Shown here: piece after piece, positions 35,810 to 44,628 of the stretch
Layout of the letters: the number at the start of each line of letters is the position of its first letter
How positions within the stretch are numbered: position 1 is the stretch's first letter
Assembly (NCBI RefSeq): GCF_032918005.1
Contig: NZ_CP136628.1
Location: forward strand, 5,689,501 to 5,753,500
DNA: 64,000 nt
DNA from: Bradyrhizobium sp. NDS-1
Lineage (GTDB): Bacteria; Pseudomonadota; Alphaproteobacteria; Rhizobiales; Xanthobacteraceae
Direction: 5' to 3'
The notes under the pieces: model-generated
Told to the model about the DNA's origin: nothing
The model's database searches: none
The model's input: the letters and a program-made list of their open reading frames with translations, nothing else
Position numbers and translations under genes: made by a program

Positions 35810-36789
35810 CGTGCGGCTCCCGTCTTCTTAGGGCGTGAAAACAGGCTCAGCAGGCCTCGTGGCAGGGCCAGCGAGATCAGGACGATCAGCGTGCCGTAGA
35901 CGATGAGGTCGACACCGCGCCCCGAGCCGCCGAACTTGAAGCGCGTCAGTTCCGTCAGCGGGATCAGAATGGCGGCCCCTAACACCGGCCCCCACAGGGT
36001 GCCGATGCCGCCGAGCACGGCGGGCAGCGCCATCAGCAGCGAAAACTGGAAGCCCATGACGCTCTCGGGATCGATGTAGGAGACGAACTGGGCGTAGAAG
36101 CTGCCACCCACCGCGACCAAGAAGGCAGAGACGGCGGCCGCGCCCATCTTGGAATTGAACACGTCGACACCGAGACTCTCGGCCGCGTCAGGATTGTCCT
36201 TCACCGCGCGCCACCAGAATCCCCATTTGGAGTTTTCCAGCCACCAGGTGACGAACCAGGCAAGGCAGCACAGTGCGAGCGCGAAATAGAAATACGGCAG
36301 CTTGGTGCGCAGGAACTGGAATTTCAGCCAGCTGTCGCCGCGGATCGGAATGGTGATGCCCATCGCCGCACCGGCCCATTCCCAGTTGTGGAACAGCAGC
36401 AACCCGATCTCGGCGATGACGATGGTGGCGATCACGAAGTAATGGCCACGCAGGCGGAAGAACGGATAACCGAGCCCCATCGCGATCAGCGCCGACACGA
36501 CGCCACCCGCCAGCATCCCGAACCAGGGCAGCACGCCGAACTTGGTGAACAGCAGTTCGGTCGTGTAGGCACCCAGGCCGAAATACAAGGCGTGCCCGAG
36601 CGAGATCTGCCCGCAATAGCCGGACAGGATATTCCAGCTCTGTGACAGTCCCGCATACATCAGCGTCAGGATCAGGATGTTCTGGACGACGACGTCCTTC
36701 ACGAACAAGGGCGTCGCTGCGGCGATCGCGGCAAGCATCGCAGCGATGATGAGGTCGCGGCGGCGCCGCGTTGCAAAATCCTTGTCCAT
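35806..36789 (-). CDS. livM: Branched-chain-type ABC importer permease LivM
   Basis: A 327-residue inner-membrane permease with about nine hydrophobic helices. The segment AESLGVDVFNSKMGAAAVSAFLVAVGGSFYAQ near residue 200-235 is the conserved LivM coupling region. The ATG at 36789 overlaps the livH TGA by 1 nt (TGATG); a GTG at 36792 would add one residue. It pairs with LivH to form the channel. Confidence 0.92.
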   Translation of the reverse strand: MDKDFATRRRRDLIIAAMLAAIAAATPLFVKDVVVQNILILTLMYAGLSQSWNILSGYCGQISLGHALYFGLGAYTTELLFTKFGVLPWFGMLAGGVVSALIAMGLGYPFFRLRGHYFVIATIVIAEIGLLLFHNWEWAGAAMGITIPIRGDSWLKFQFLRTKLPYFYFALALCCLAWFVTWWLENSKWGFWWRAVKDNPDAAESLGVDVFNSKMGAAAVSAFLVAVGGSFYAQFVSYIDPESVMGFQFSLLMALPAVLGGIGTLWGPVLGAAILIPLTELTRFKFGGSGRGVDLIVYGTLIVLISLALPRGLLSLFSRPKKTGAAR

Positions 36790-37667
36790 CACATCGATCC
36801 GAACAGGCCGCGCGGCCGAATGAAGACGACCAGCAGATAGACGGCGTAGATGCCGACCGATTTCAGCGACGGCGGCAGCACCAGGGCCGTGGTGGCTTCG
36901 ACGAGGCCGACGATGATGCCGCCTGCGAAGGCGCCGAACACGCTGCCGAAGCCGCCGAGCGCCACCGTGACGTAGGCGATCAGGGCAAAGGACGCGCCGA
37001 CGTCGGGATAGATGTAAAAGAAGCTCGCCATGATCGCGCCGGCAAGCCCCACCAGCGCGGCGCCGAGGCCCCAGCCGAACGCGAACACGCGGTTCTTGTC
37101 GATGCCGACGAGTGCGACGGCGCCGGGATCTTCGCGGGTGGCTTCGATCGCGCGGCCGAAATCGGTGCGGTGGATGAAGAAGTAGAGGCCGGCAAAAGCC
37201 GCGATCGAGACCAGCGCGCCTACCAACTGGGGCTCCGGCAGGAAGATGCCGGCAATCGAGACGGTTTTGCCGCCGAGCCAGGACTGCGGAATGCTGCGAT
37301 AATCCGGAGTGAAGAAGAACTGCGCGAGGCCGCGCATGACGATGGCAAGGCCAAAGGTGGTGAAGATCTGCACCATGCCGGCGTTGGCCTTGGCCCGCAT
37401 GGCGAAGCGTACAATGAGTAAGTAGATCACCGCCCCGAACACGAAGAGCGCCGCAGCGACCAGCGGCGCCGACAGCAAGGGGTCGATGGCGAAGAACGCG
37501 AACAGGAAGAAGGACAGGTACATCGCGATCATCAGGAACTCGCCATGGGCGAAGTTCGTGACGTCCATCAGGCCGAAGATCAGCGCAAGGCCGACGGCGA
37601 TCAGTCCGTAGAGCAGGCCCATGAGCAGGCCGCTCGCGAGACTCTGGATAATGGCTTGGGCTGTCAA
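36789..37667 (-). CDS. livH: Branched-chain-type ABC importer permease LivH
   Basis: A 292-residue permease with about eight helices. It begins AIIQSLASGLLMGLLYGLIAVGLALIFGLMDVTNFAHGEFLM, the diagnostic LivH opening, and has the coupling stretch AIEATREDPGAVALVGIDKNRVF. The start is TTG at 37667, preceded by GGGGGA on the minus strand at a good distance; no upstream ATG fits. It is downstream of the substrate-binding protein gene (gap of about 150 bp holding a palindromic repeat) and overlaps livM. Confidence 0.92.
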   Translation of the reverse strand: MTAQAIIQSLASGLLMGLLYGLIAVGLALIFGLMDVTNFAHGEFLMIAMYLSFFLFAFFAIDPLLSAPLVAAALFVFGAVIYLLIVRFAMRAKANAGMVQIFTTFGLAIVMRGLAQFFFTPDYRSIPQSWLGGKTVSIAGIFLPEPQLVGALVSIAAFAGLYFFIHRTDFGRAIEATREDPGAVALVGIDKNRVFAFGWGLGAALVGLAGAIMASFFYIYPDVGASFALIAYVTVALGGFGSVFGAFAGGIIVGLVEATTALVLPPSLKSVGIYAVYLLVVFIRPRGLFGSM

Positions 37668-37692
37668 AAGTCGTCCCCCAAAATAGATCCTG

Positions 37693-37778
37693 CCCCTGAG
37701 GAGCGCGCAGAAGGGCGCGTCTCGAAGGATGGCCAGCCCCGTCCTTCGAGACGCGGGCTATGCCCGCTCCTCAGGATG
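37693..37778. repeat. Palindromic intergenic repeat, CCTGAGGAGCG type
   Basis: CCCCTGAGGAGCG at the left pairs with a CGCTCCTCAGGATG arm at the right; GTCTCGAAGGATGG pairs with GTCCTTCGAGAC inside. It is a relative of 34241-34366. It lies inside the ABC importer operon between the binding protein and livH, where a hairpin could lower permease expression relative to the binding protein. Confidence 0.8.
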
Positions 37779-37816
37779 AGGGCGGGAGCTGCACCTGAGC
37801 TCCCGCGTTCCCAATC

Positions 37817-39061
37817 TTACTTCATCGGCCAGATCGCCTCGGCGATCGCGGCCTGCGGCGGGAAGATGGTGACGAACTTGCCGCCGACATATTGCAACAG
37901 CACCGGGTCGGCGTCGTTGTTCTGGCCCATCTCGTCGAATTTGACCCGCTTCCAGGGCATGATGGTCTGCTCGCCCGGGATGTCGGTCGCCGCCAGCGCA
38001 TCGCGGATCTTCTCGCCGTCGGTCGACTTGGCGCGGCTGATGGCGTCCGCGAGGATGATCAGGCCCATGAACTGGCGCGAGGTGAGGTCGTTGAAGTCCT
38101 TGCCCGACCGCGCCTTGAACATGTCGTTGATCTTGCCGACCATCGGGCGCTTCTGCGCGAGGTCGAGCGAGAAGGTGCCGCGCGAGATCACGCCTTCGAG
38201 CTTGTCGCCGACGGCATCATAGAGCGCCTTCTCGGAGAATCCGGCGTCCTGCGCCACGATCGCGTTCGGCTTGTAACCGAGCTCGGCCATGGTCTTGACC
38301 AGCAAAATGCCGTCCGTGGTGTAGCTCGATGGCATCAGCACGTCCGCATTCGCGGACTTGAGCTGCTGCACCTCGGCCGAGAGCGAGGGCGAGTTGGCGC
38401 GGTACTTGATGTCGGTGACGATCTTGTAGGCGCGTTCGCCGGCGATCTTGGCCTGGGCGTTGCCGGAATCGGTGCCGAAGATGGTGTCCTCGTGGAACAG
38501 CGACAGCGTCTCGATCTTGGTGCCCTTCTTCTTCATGGCATCGAAGAAGTCGAACATCGCGGCCGAGTACATCTCGTCATGCGGCGCGGCGCGGAAGTAA
38601 TATTTCAGGCCGCGGCGATGCAGGCTCGGCGAGGAATTGTCGGCGGAAACGAACGGGACCTGGTAGCGTTCGCAGATCTGGCTGACGGTGACGGCGACTG
38701 CGCTCTGATAGGTGCCGATGATGGCGCAGACCTTCTCCTGCGTGATCAGGCGCTCGGCCTCGGCGCGGCCCTTCTGCGGATCGGCCTGGTGGTCGGCGAA
38801 CACGAGACGGATCTTCGCACCACCGAGACCCGGCAGGCCCTCGCCCTTGGCCAACGGAAGGTCGAAATCGGCATCCTTGTTGATGACCTCGAGCGCGGTC
38901 TCATAAGCCTTCTGCGCGTCGACGCCCTGCTGCGCGCTGCCGCCGGAGAACGGATAGATCACGCCGATCACGACTTCAGGGGTCTGGGCGCGCGCTGCCA
39001 GCGGCACCAGCGCAGCGGTGGCGGTGGCTCCCAACAACACGTCGCGGCGAGTGATCGTCAT
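37817..39061 (-). CDS. ABC transporter substrate-binding protein (LivK-type)
   Basis: A 414-residue periplasmic binding protein of the type I fold. The N-terminus MTITRRDVLLGATATAALVPLAARAQ is a Tat-like twin-arginine signal (TRRDVLLG) with cleavage near residue 26. The ATG at 39061 follows AGGGGAC; an upstream ATG at 39079 lacks a ribosome binding site. The mature start PEVVIGVIYPFSGGSAQQG is typical of branched-chain amino acid or amide binding proteins. It is the first gene of the importer operon. The ligand cannot be predicted; neighbouring amide and hydroxyacid enzymes suggest a carboxylated amide or urea compound. Confidence 0.93.
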   Translation of the reverse strand: MTITRRDVLLGATATAALVPLAARAQTPEVVIGVIYPFSGGSAQQGVDAQKAYETALEVINKDADFDLPLAKGEGLPGLGGAKIRLVFADHQADPQKGRAEAERLITQEKVCAIIGTYQSAVAVTVSQICERYQVPFVSADNSSPSLHRRGLKYYFRAAPHDEMYSAAMFDFFDAMKKKGTKIETLSLFHEDTIFGTDSGNAQAKIAGERAYKIVTDIKYRANSPSLSAEVQQLKSANADVLMPSSYTTDGILLVKTMAELGYKPNAIVAQDAGFSEKALYDAVGDKLEGVISRGTFSLDLAQKRPMVGKINDMFKARSGKDFNDLTSRQFMGLIILADAISRAKSTDGEKIRDALAATDIPGEQTIMPWKRVKFDEMGQNNDADPVLLQYVGGKFVTIFPPQAAIAEAIWPMK

Positions 39062-39149
39062 GGCAAAGTCCCCTGTCATTGAATTTGGCTGATCGAATGA
39101 AGCGATTGATGGATGCGGTAAAGCCCGAACAAGCAGCAGACGCTGCCTA

Positions 39150-39965
39150 CTAAATCACGGCCATGGTCTTGTTCTTGAGATCCGTCACCAGCATCAGGCC
39201 GGGCGAATGCGTGATCGCGAACGGCAGCTTGGCGGCGTTGATCACTGATTGCGGCGTCACACCGCACGCCCAGAACACCGGGATCTCGTCATCGGCAACC
39301 GGCACCGGATCCCCATAGTCAGGCTTGGTGATGTCCTTGATGCCGATCAGATGCGGATGGCCGAGATGCACGGGCGCACCGTGCACGGCTGGATAACGCG
39401 AGGTGATCTGCACCGCACGGATCGCGTCCGCCGGCTTGAATGGGCGCATCGACACCACCATGGGACCGGCGAACGGCCCCGCCTCGCCGCAGGCAATGCT
39501 GGTGCGGTACATCGGCACGCGCACGTTCTGCTCGATGTGGCGGATCGGCATGCCCTCGTCGAGCAACGCCTCTTCGAACGAGAAGGAGCAGCCGAGCACG
39601 AAGGTGACGAGATCGTCGCGCCAATGCTTGGTCACGTCGGTCGGCTCGTCCACGACCTCGCCGTCGCGCCAGAGGCGGTAGCGCGGCACGTCGGTGCGGA
39701 TGTCGAGATCGGCGCCGAGCGCCGGGATGTGTGGACTGCCGACGTCGGACATACCGATGATCGGGCACGGCTTCGGGTTGAGCTGGCAGAAGCGGTGGAA
39801 GGCGCCGGCATATTCCGCAGGCAGGATCGCCAGATTGCCCTGGACGAAACCGGGGGCGACACCGGCGGTGGAAGCGACAAGCCCCCCGCGATAGGCCAGC
39901 CGGGCCTTGCGGCTCGGAAGGGCGTCGGGCGTTTCAGTTTGCTGCGCTGCCACCAAAACAGTCAT
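39150..39965 (-). CDS. Putative hydro-lyase, DUF1445 family
   Basis: A 271-residue protein of the DUF1445/YcsI family, whose vertebrate relative (DGLUCY) cyclises D-glutamate to 5-oxoproline. Visible are [21 protein letters not shown] near the N-terminus, [15 protein letters not shown] with the conserved Cys, [36 protein letters not shown] and [12 protein letters not shown], which together are the family signature. The ATG at 39965 gives a normal start. It is divergent from the LysR regulator at 40086 and follows the importer gene on the same strand. The true substrate is unknown; most bacterial members are annotated as hydro-lyases without evidence. Confidence 0.85.
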   Translation of the reverse strand: MTVLVAAQQTETPDALPSRKARLAYRGGLVASTAGVAPGFVQGNLAILPAEYAGAFHRFCQLNPKPCPIIGMSDVGSPHIPALGADLDIRTDVPRYRLWRDGEVVDEPTDVTKHWRDDLVTFVLGCSFSFEEALLDEGMPIRHIEQNVRVPMYRTSIACGEAGPFAGPMVVSMRPFKPADAIRAVQITSRYPAVHGAPVHLGHPHLIGIKDITKPDYGDPVPVADDEIPVFWACGVTPQSVINAAKLPFAITHSPGLMLVTDLKNKTMAVI

Positions 39966-40047
39966 GTAATCGACCTGCCTATAAACTCGACAAGGACAAG
40001 CCAACACCAAGCGTGCTATAAAGTCTAATCGTCATTTCTAATCAATA

Positions 40048-40068
40048 TCGATAAATAAAGTTTATCGA
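40048..40068. promoter_or_regulatory. Candidate LysR operator
   Basis: TCGATAAA at 40048-40055 and TTTATCGA at 40061-40068 form a perfect 8-bp inverted repeat with a 5-bp centre, containing the LysR T-N11-A layout. It lies in an AT-rich patch between divergent DUF1445 and lysR genes, 17 bp before the lysR ATG. Autoregulation and control of the DUF1445 gene are likely. Confidence 0.65.
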
Positions 40069-40085
40069 CTGGGGAAATCCTTCCA

Positions 40086-41003
40086 ATGCTGGACTTCAGG
40101 TCGATCGAGACATTCCTCTGGGTTGTGAAGCTCGGCAGCTTCCGCGGCGCCGCGCAACGGCTCAACACGACCCAGCCGGCGATCTCCCAGCGCATCGCCC
40201 AGCTCGAGCGCGAGATGGGCGTGAAGCTGCTCAACCGCGATCATCGCGTGGCCTCACCGACCCCGAGCGGCCGGCAGATGATGGTCTATGCGGAGAAGCT
40301 GATCGGCCTGCGGGCTCAGATGATCGCGGAGATCGGCGACCGGTCGGCGATGCGCGGGGTGATGCGGCTCGGCGTGGCCGAGACCATCGTGCACACCTGG
40401 CTGCCACGCCTCGTGAAGAGCGTGAACCAGGTCTATCCGAACCTGTCGCTGGAGATCGAAGTCGACATCACGCCGAACCTCACTTCGCGCCTGCTCGCGC
40501 AGGAGATCGAACTCGCGTTCGTCGTCGGACCGCTGTCCGCCTCTGGCGTCCACAATCGCGTGCTCGCCGACTATCCGATCGGCTTCCTCGCAAGCCCCTC
40601 CCTCGGCCTTGGCAACGGCCCGGTGACGCCGGCGGAGCTCGCACGGTTTCCAATCATCACCTTCCCGCGCAAGACCAAGCCTTACGAGGTCGTACGCGAG
40701 GTCTTCGACCGCCCCGACCTGCCGCCGATCCGTCTGCACGCCTCCGCTTCGCTTGCGACCGTGATCCACATGGCGGTGGAAGGGCTCGGCGTCGCCGTGA
40801 TCCCCGACGCCATTGTGGAGCACGAGATCGCCGACGGGCGGCTGCAGCTGCTCGACACCGATCTTGCGATCGCGCCGTTGACCTTCACCGCGAGCTGGCT
40901 CGCCTCGCCCGACGTCGTCGCCGTGGAGCGCGTCGCCGAGCTGGCCCGGCAGATTGCGCAGAGCAGCCTCGCGGTTGACGCGCCCGCGCTGGCGCGTCAT
41001 TGA
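40086..41003 (+). CDS. LysR family transcriptional regulator
   Basis: A 305-residue LysR regulator. The N-terminal winged helix-turn-helix (about 1-65) reads IETFLWVVKLGSFRGAAQRLNTTQPAISQRIAQLEREMGVKLLNR. The effector-binding domain (about 95-300) is standard. It is divergent from the DUF1445 gene and immediately followed (33 nt) by the M20-type hydrolase gene, which suggests that it controls both directions. The effector is probably the transported or degraded compound. No palindrome other than 40048-40068 is obvious. Confidence 0.93.
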   Translation: MLDFRSIETFLWVVKLGSFRGAAQRLNTTQPAISQRIAQLEREMGVKLLNRDHRVASPTPSGRQMMVYAEKLIGLRAQMIAEIGDRSAMRGVMRLGVAETIVHTWLPRLVKSVNQVYPNLSLEIEVDITPNLTSRLLAQEIELAFVVGPLSASGVHNRVLADYPIGFLASPSLGLGNGPVTPAELARFPIITFPRKTKPYEVVREVFDRPDLPPIRLHASASLATVIHMAVEGLGVAVIPDAIVEHEIADGRLQLLDTDLAIAPLTFTASWLASPDVVAVERVAELARQIAQSSLAVDAPALARH

Positions 41004-41035
41004 AACAGGCGCCGGACAAAAGAGAGAACGACCGC

Positions 41036-42286
41036 ATGAGCCGAGCCGCCACCAATTTGCAAATCGATTCCGCCCGCCTCTGGGGGTCGATCCACGAGAC
41101 CGCACAATTCGGTGCGACAGCCAAAGGCGGCGTGCGGCGGCTGACGCTGAGCAACGAAGACAAGCAGGTTCGCGACTGGTTCCGCAAAGCGTGCGAGGAC
41201 GCCGGACTCGAGGTTCACGTCGACGCGCTCGGATCACAGTTCGGCCTGCGCAAGGGCCGCGACATGTCGAAGCCGCCCGTCGGCATCGGCTCGCATCTCG
41301 ACACCCAGCCTACCGGCGGCAAGTATGACGGCATTTTGGGGACACTCGGCGCGCTGGAAGTGATCCGTACGTTGAACGATGCCGGCATCGAAACCGAGGC
41401 GCCGATCTGCGTGGTCAACTGGACCAACGAGGAAGGCTCGCGCTTCGCACCTGCGATGATGGCCTCCGCGGCTTACGTCGGCGACTTTACCACGGACGAC
41501 ATTTTGTCGCGCAAGGACGCCGAGGGCACGACGGTCGGCCAGGCGCTCGACAGCATCGGCTATCGCGGCGACAAGCCCGTCGGCTTCCAGAAGCTCGGCT
41601 GCTTCGTCGAGCTGCACATCGAGCAGGGACCGATTCTGGAGGCCGAAGGCAAGACCATCGGCGTGGTCGATTCCGGCCAGGGCGTGCTCTGGTACGATGG
41701 CAGGATTTCCGGCTTCGAGAGCCATGCCGGCTCGACGCCGATGCCGCTGCGGCGCGATGCGCTGGCGACGTTGTCGGAAATCGTGCTGGCGATGGAGTCC
41801 ATCGCGAAGAAGCACGGGCCGAACGCGGTCGGCACCATCGGCGAAGCCGTCATCGCAAATCCTTCGCGCAACGTCATTCCCGGCGAGATCGCCTTCACCA
41901 TGGATTGCCGCAGCGCCGATGGCGCCATCATGGACGCGCTCGATCGCGATCTGCGCGCAGCGATTGCGGAGATTGCCGCGCGCCGCAAGGTCGAGGTCAA
42001 GATCGACCTGGTCTGGCGCAAGCCGCCGACGCATTTCGACCCCAAGCTCATCGCGGCGGTCGAGAACGCGGCGAAGACGCTCGGCTATTCCTCTCGCCGC
42101 ATCACCTCCGGCGCCGGCCATGACGCCTGCAACCTCAACACGATCATGCCGGCGGCAATGGTGTTCGTGCCCTGCAAGGACGGCATCAGCCACAACGAGC
42201 TGGAGGATGCCACGCAGCCGGATTGCGCCGCAGGCACCAACGTCCTCATGCATACCGTGCTGGCGATCGCCGGCCTCGCGTCCTGA
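41036..42286 (+). CDS. M20-type Zn hydrolase (N-carbamoyl-L-amino acid hydrolase/allantoate amidohydrolase-like)
   Basis: A 416-residue M20 metallopeptidase-family amidohydrolase. The metal ligands are visible: GSHLDTQPTGGKYDG (His, Asp), NEEGSRF (Glu), HIEQGP (His) and ISGFESHAGSTPM with GAGHDACN (final His). Such enzymes hydrolyse N-carbamoyl amino acids, allantoate or related ureides. AGAGAG precedes the ATG at 41036 at 33 nt from the lysR stop. The order LysR-hydrolase-2-hydroxyacid dehydrogenase looks like an operon. Which ureide is used cannot be read from sequence. Confidence 0.9.
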   Translation: MSRAATNLQIDSARLWGSIHETAQFGATAKGGVRRLTLSNEDKQVRDWFRKACEDAGLEVHVDALGSQFGLRKGRDMSKPPVGIGSHLDTQPTGGKYDGILGTLGALEVIRTLNDAGIETEAPICVVNWTNEEGSRFAPAMMASAAYVGDFTTDDILSRKDAEGTTVGQALDSIGYRGDKPVGFQKLGCFVELHIEQGPILEAEGKTIGVVDSGQGVLWYDGRISGFESHAGSTPMPLRRDALATLSEIVLAMESIAKKHGPNAVGTIGEAVIANPSRNVIPGEIAFTMDCRSADGAIMDALDRDLRAAIAEIAARRKVEVKIDLVWRKPPTHFDPKLIAAVENAAKTLGYSSRRITSGAGHDACNLNTIMPAAMVFVPCKDGISHNELEDATQPDCAAGTNVLMHTVLAIAGLAS

Positions 42287-42298
42287 CCGGAGAAAACC

Positions 42299-43210
42299 AT
42301 GCGCGGAGTATTCGTCGACGCCAATGAATCGCTGGCCGTCATCATGGAGCGGCTGGAGCAGCCCGGCGATCCCAAGGTGCGGATCAACCGGAATCCCGAC
42401 ATCAAGCCGGAGCAATATCCTGAGATTCTCGATGGGGCCGAGATCGCGATCGTCGACCACACCGCGCTGCCGACCGAGGTCGCGAAGAAGTGCACCGGAC
42501 TGAAGCACGTCGTGTTCCTCGGCACCGGCGCACGCAGCTACATGAACCCGGAAGAACTCGCCGAGCTCGGCATCTCCGTGCACCTGATCAAGGGCTATGG
42601 CGACACGGCCGTGGCAGAGTCTGCAATTGCGCTGATGTGGGCCTCGGCGCGCGTCATCGCAATGATGGACCGCGAGATGCGCGCCGGCAACTGGCTGCGC
42701 GAGGATGGCATGCAGCTCACCGGCAAGACGCTCGGCCTGATCGGGTTCGGCGGCATCGCGGCAGAAGTTGCACGCATCGCGGCGGGCAGCGGCATGAAGG
42801 TGATCGCCTGGAACCGCTCGCCGAAGAGCCATCCGGGTGTGGAGTTCACCGATCTCGACACGCTGCTGGCGAAGAGCGACGTGGTGTCACTGCATCTGCT
42901 GCTCAACGACGAGACGCGCGGTATGATCACGCGCGAGAAGATCCTTGCGATGAAGCGCGGCGTCATCTTCGTCAACACCGCGCGCGCCGCGATCGTCGAC
43001 GAAGCGGCGATGATCGACGCGCTGAAGTCGGGTCATATCCGTCATGCCGGTCTCGACGTCTTCAACACCGAGCCCCTGCCTGGCGATCATCCGCTGACGA
43101 AGATCCCGAACGTGACGCTGTCGGCGCACTCGGCCTTCCGGACGCCGGAGGCCAGCGAGAACCTGATTGAAGCGGCATTGGTCCACTGCCGCCGGATCGT
43201 GAATTCGTAG
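42299..43210 (+). CDS. D-isomer-specific 2-hydroxyacid dehydrogenase family protein
   Basis: A 303-residue NAD-dependent dehydrogenase. The Rossmann motif is LGLIGFGGIAAEVARIA near 145-161, followed by the catalytic set: Arg in VNTARAAIVDE, Glu in DVFNTEPLPGDHP and His in LSAHSAFRTPEA. The His is in an atypical SAHSAF context, where the family usually has TPH. It reduces a 2-oxoacid or oxidises a D-2-hydroxyacid. It is 12 nt downstream of the M20 hydrolase, so co-transcribed. Substrate unknown. Confidence 0.88.
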   Translation: MRGVFVDANESLAVIMERLEQPGDPKVRINRNPDIKPEQYPEILDGAEIAIVDHTALPTEVAKKCTGLKHVVFLGTGARSYMNPEELAELGISVHLIKGYGDTAVAESAIALMWASARVIAMMDREMRAGNWLREDGMQLTGKTLGLIGFGGIAAEVARIAAGSGMKVIAWNRSPKSHPGVEFTDLDTLLAKSDVVSLHLLLNDETRGMITREKILAMKRGVIFVNTARAAIVDEAAMIDALKSGHIRHAGLDVFNTEPLPGDHPLTKIPNVTLSAHSAFRTPEASENLIEAALVHCRRIVNS

Positions 43211-43320
43211 GGTTGGTTAGCCCTGCAGAGGCGCGAAGCGCGTCGGCAGGGGCATAACCCACCATTGTCTATTCCGCGGGGACAGAAGCGTGGGTTACGG
43301 TTTCGCCTAGTCCACCCTAC
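43211..43320. repeat. Palindromic intergenic repeat, GGGTTGGTTAG type
   Basis: AGGGTTGGTTAGCCCTGC at the left pairs loosely with a CCTAGTCCACCCTACG arm at the right, and GGCATAACCCACC pairs with GTGGGTTACGG inside. It is a relative of the 14486-14570 family, between two same-strand genes. Confidence 0.65.
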
Positions 43321-43358
43321 GCTCCCCGCCAAATCGCGAAGGTATAAGAGCAACAGCA

Positions 43359-44432
43359 ATGGCCGACTATCGCACCATCAAGGCGGAGCCGCTCACCAAC
43401 GCCATCCGCGCCATCGTCAAGGCCGGCGGCTCCTCGGACCGCGAGGCCGAGCTCGTGTCCAGCAATCTCGTCGAGGCCAATCTCAAAGGCCACGACTCCC
43501 ACGGCGTCGGCATGATCCCGCGCTATGTCCAGAGCGTCACCAATGGCGGCCTCGCCGTGAACGCGCACGTCAAGATCGTGCTCGACACCGGTCCGCTCCT
43601 CACCCTCGACGGCCTCACCGGCTACGGCCAGGTGATCGGCCATGAAGCGATGGAGCTCGCGGCCGAACGCGCCAAGAAAAATGGCGTCTGCCTCGTCGGC
43701 CTTTCCAACTCGCACCATATCGGCCGCATCGGCCACTGGGCCGAGCAGTGCATCGACCACGGGCTGGTCTCGATCCACTTCGTCAACGTGATCTCTCGGC
43801 CGATCGTGGCGCCCTGGGGCGGCAGCGATGCGCGCCACGGCACCAACCCGTTCTGCGTCGGCATCCCGCGTGCAGGCAAGGACCCCATCGTGCTCGACTT
43901 CGCCACCAGCAGGATCGCGCAGGGCAAGACCCGCGTCGCCCACAACAAGGGCGTCGCGCTGGAGCCCGGCACCATCATCGACAATGAAGGCAAGCCGACG
44001 GTCGATCCGCGCTACACGGTGATCCCCCCGTACGGCGCCATCCTTCCCTTCGGCGAGCACAAGGGCTCGGGGCTTGCGCTGGTGTGCGAAATCCTCGGCG
44101 GCGCGCTCTCCGGCGGGCAAGTGGTCAAGGGCCCGTCCGACGGCAAGTACAACGTCCTCAACGGCATGCTCTCGATCGTCGTCGATCCCGCCAAGCTCGG
44201 CACCGGCGAGAACCTCGCGCGTGAAGTCGAGAGCTTCGTCGCCTGGCACACCGGCTCACCGCCCGCTTCCGGCGTCGACAAGGTCAAGATCGCCGGCGAG
44301 CCAGAGCGCGAGACCAAGACGAAGCGCCTCGCCGAAGGCATTCCGGTCGACCCGACCACCTGGCAGGAGATCATCGAGGCCGGGAAGAAGTTCGGGCTGG
44401 ATCAGGCGGCGATCGAGAAGATCGCGGGCTGA
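43359..44432 (+). CDS. Ldh family oxidoreductase (malate/ureidoglycolate dehydrogenase-like)
   Basis: A 357-residue NAD(P)-dependent dehydrogenase of the AllD/YlbC/malate-lactate dehydrogenase family. The signature HDSHGVGMIPRYVQSV near residue 45 and SNSHHIGRIGHWAEQC near 115 carry the active-site His, and ISRPIVAPWGGSDARHGTNPFC follows. Substrates in this family include ureidoglycolate, sulfolactate, malate and Delta1-piperideine-2-carboxylate. Next to the carbamoylase-type hydrolase and 2-hydroxyacid dehydrogenase, ureidoglycolate is one plausible candidate. It is followed by a palindromic repeat and the convergent tartrate dehydrogenase. Confidence 0.85.
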   Translation: MADYRTIKAEPLTNAIRAIVKAGGSSDREAELVSSNLVEANLKGHDSHGVGMIPRYVQSVTNGGLAVNAHVKIVLDTGPLLTLDGLTGYGQVIGHEAMELAAERAKKNGVCLVGLSNSHHIGRIGHWAEQCIDHGLVSIHFVNVISRPIVAPWGGSDARHGTNPFCVGIPRAGKDPIVLDFATSRIAQGKTRVAHNKGVALEPGTIIDNEGKPTVDPRYTVIPPYGAILPFGEHKGSGLALVCEILGGALSGGQVVKGPSDGKYNVLNGMLSIVVDPAKLGTGENLAREVESFVAWHTGSPPASGVDKVKIAGEPERETKTKRLAEGIPVDPTTWQEIIEAGKKFGLDQAAIEKIAG

Positions 44433-44455
44433 ACGGCCTGACGCGGCGCGCAGTC

Positions 44456-44614
44456 TTCCCTTCTCCCCTGTGGGAGAAGGTGGCGCGAAGCGCCGGATGA
44501 GGGGTTGCCTCCGCACGCAATTCCTCAAGTCATGGGCCGGCATCTGCCGAGACAGCGCCCTCACCCGGCTCGCCGCTACGCGGCGAGCCACCCTCTCCTA
44601 CAAGAAGAGTGGGC
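44456..44614. repeat. Palindromic intergenic repeat, CTCCCCTGTGGGAG type
   Basis: TCCCTTCTCCCCTGTGGGAG at the left pairs with a CACCCTCTCCTACAAGAAGAG arm at the right, and inner GCGCGAAGCGCCGGATGAGG pairs with CCTCACCCGGCTCGCCGC. It is the common Bradyrhizobium intergenic element of this kind (from memory), here between convergent genes. Confidence 0.8.
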
Positions 44615-44628
44615 AAGAACGCCCAGCC

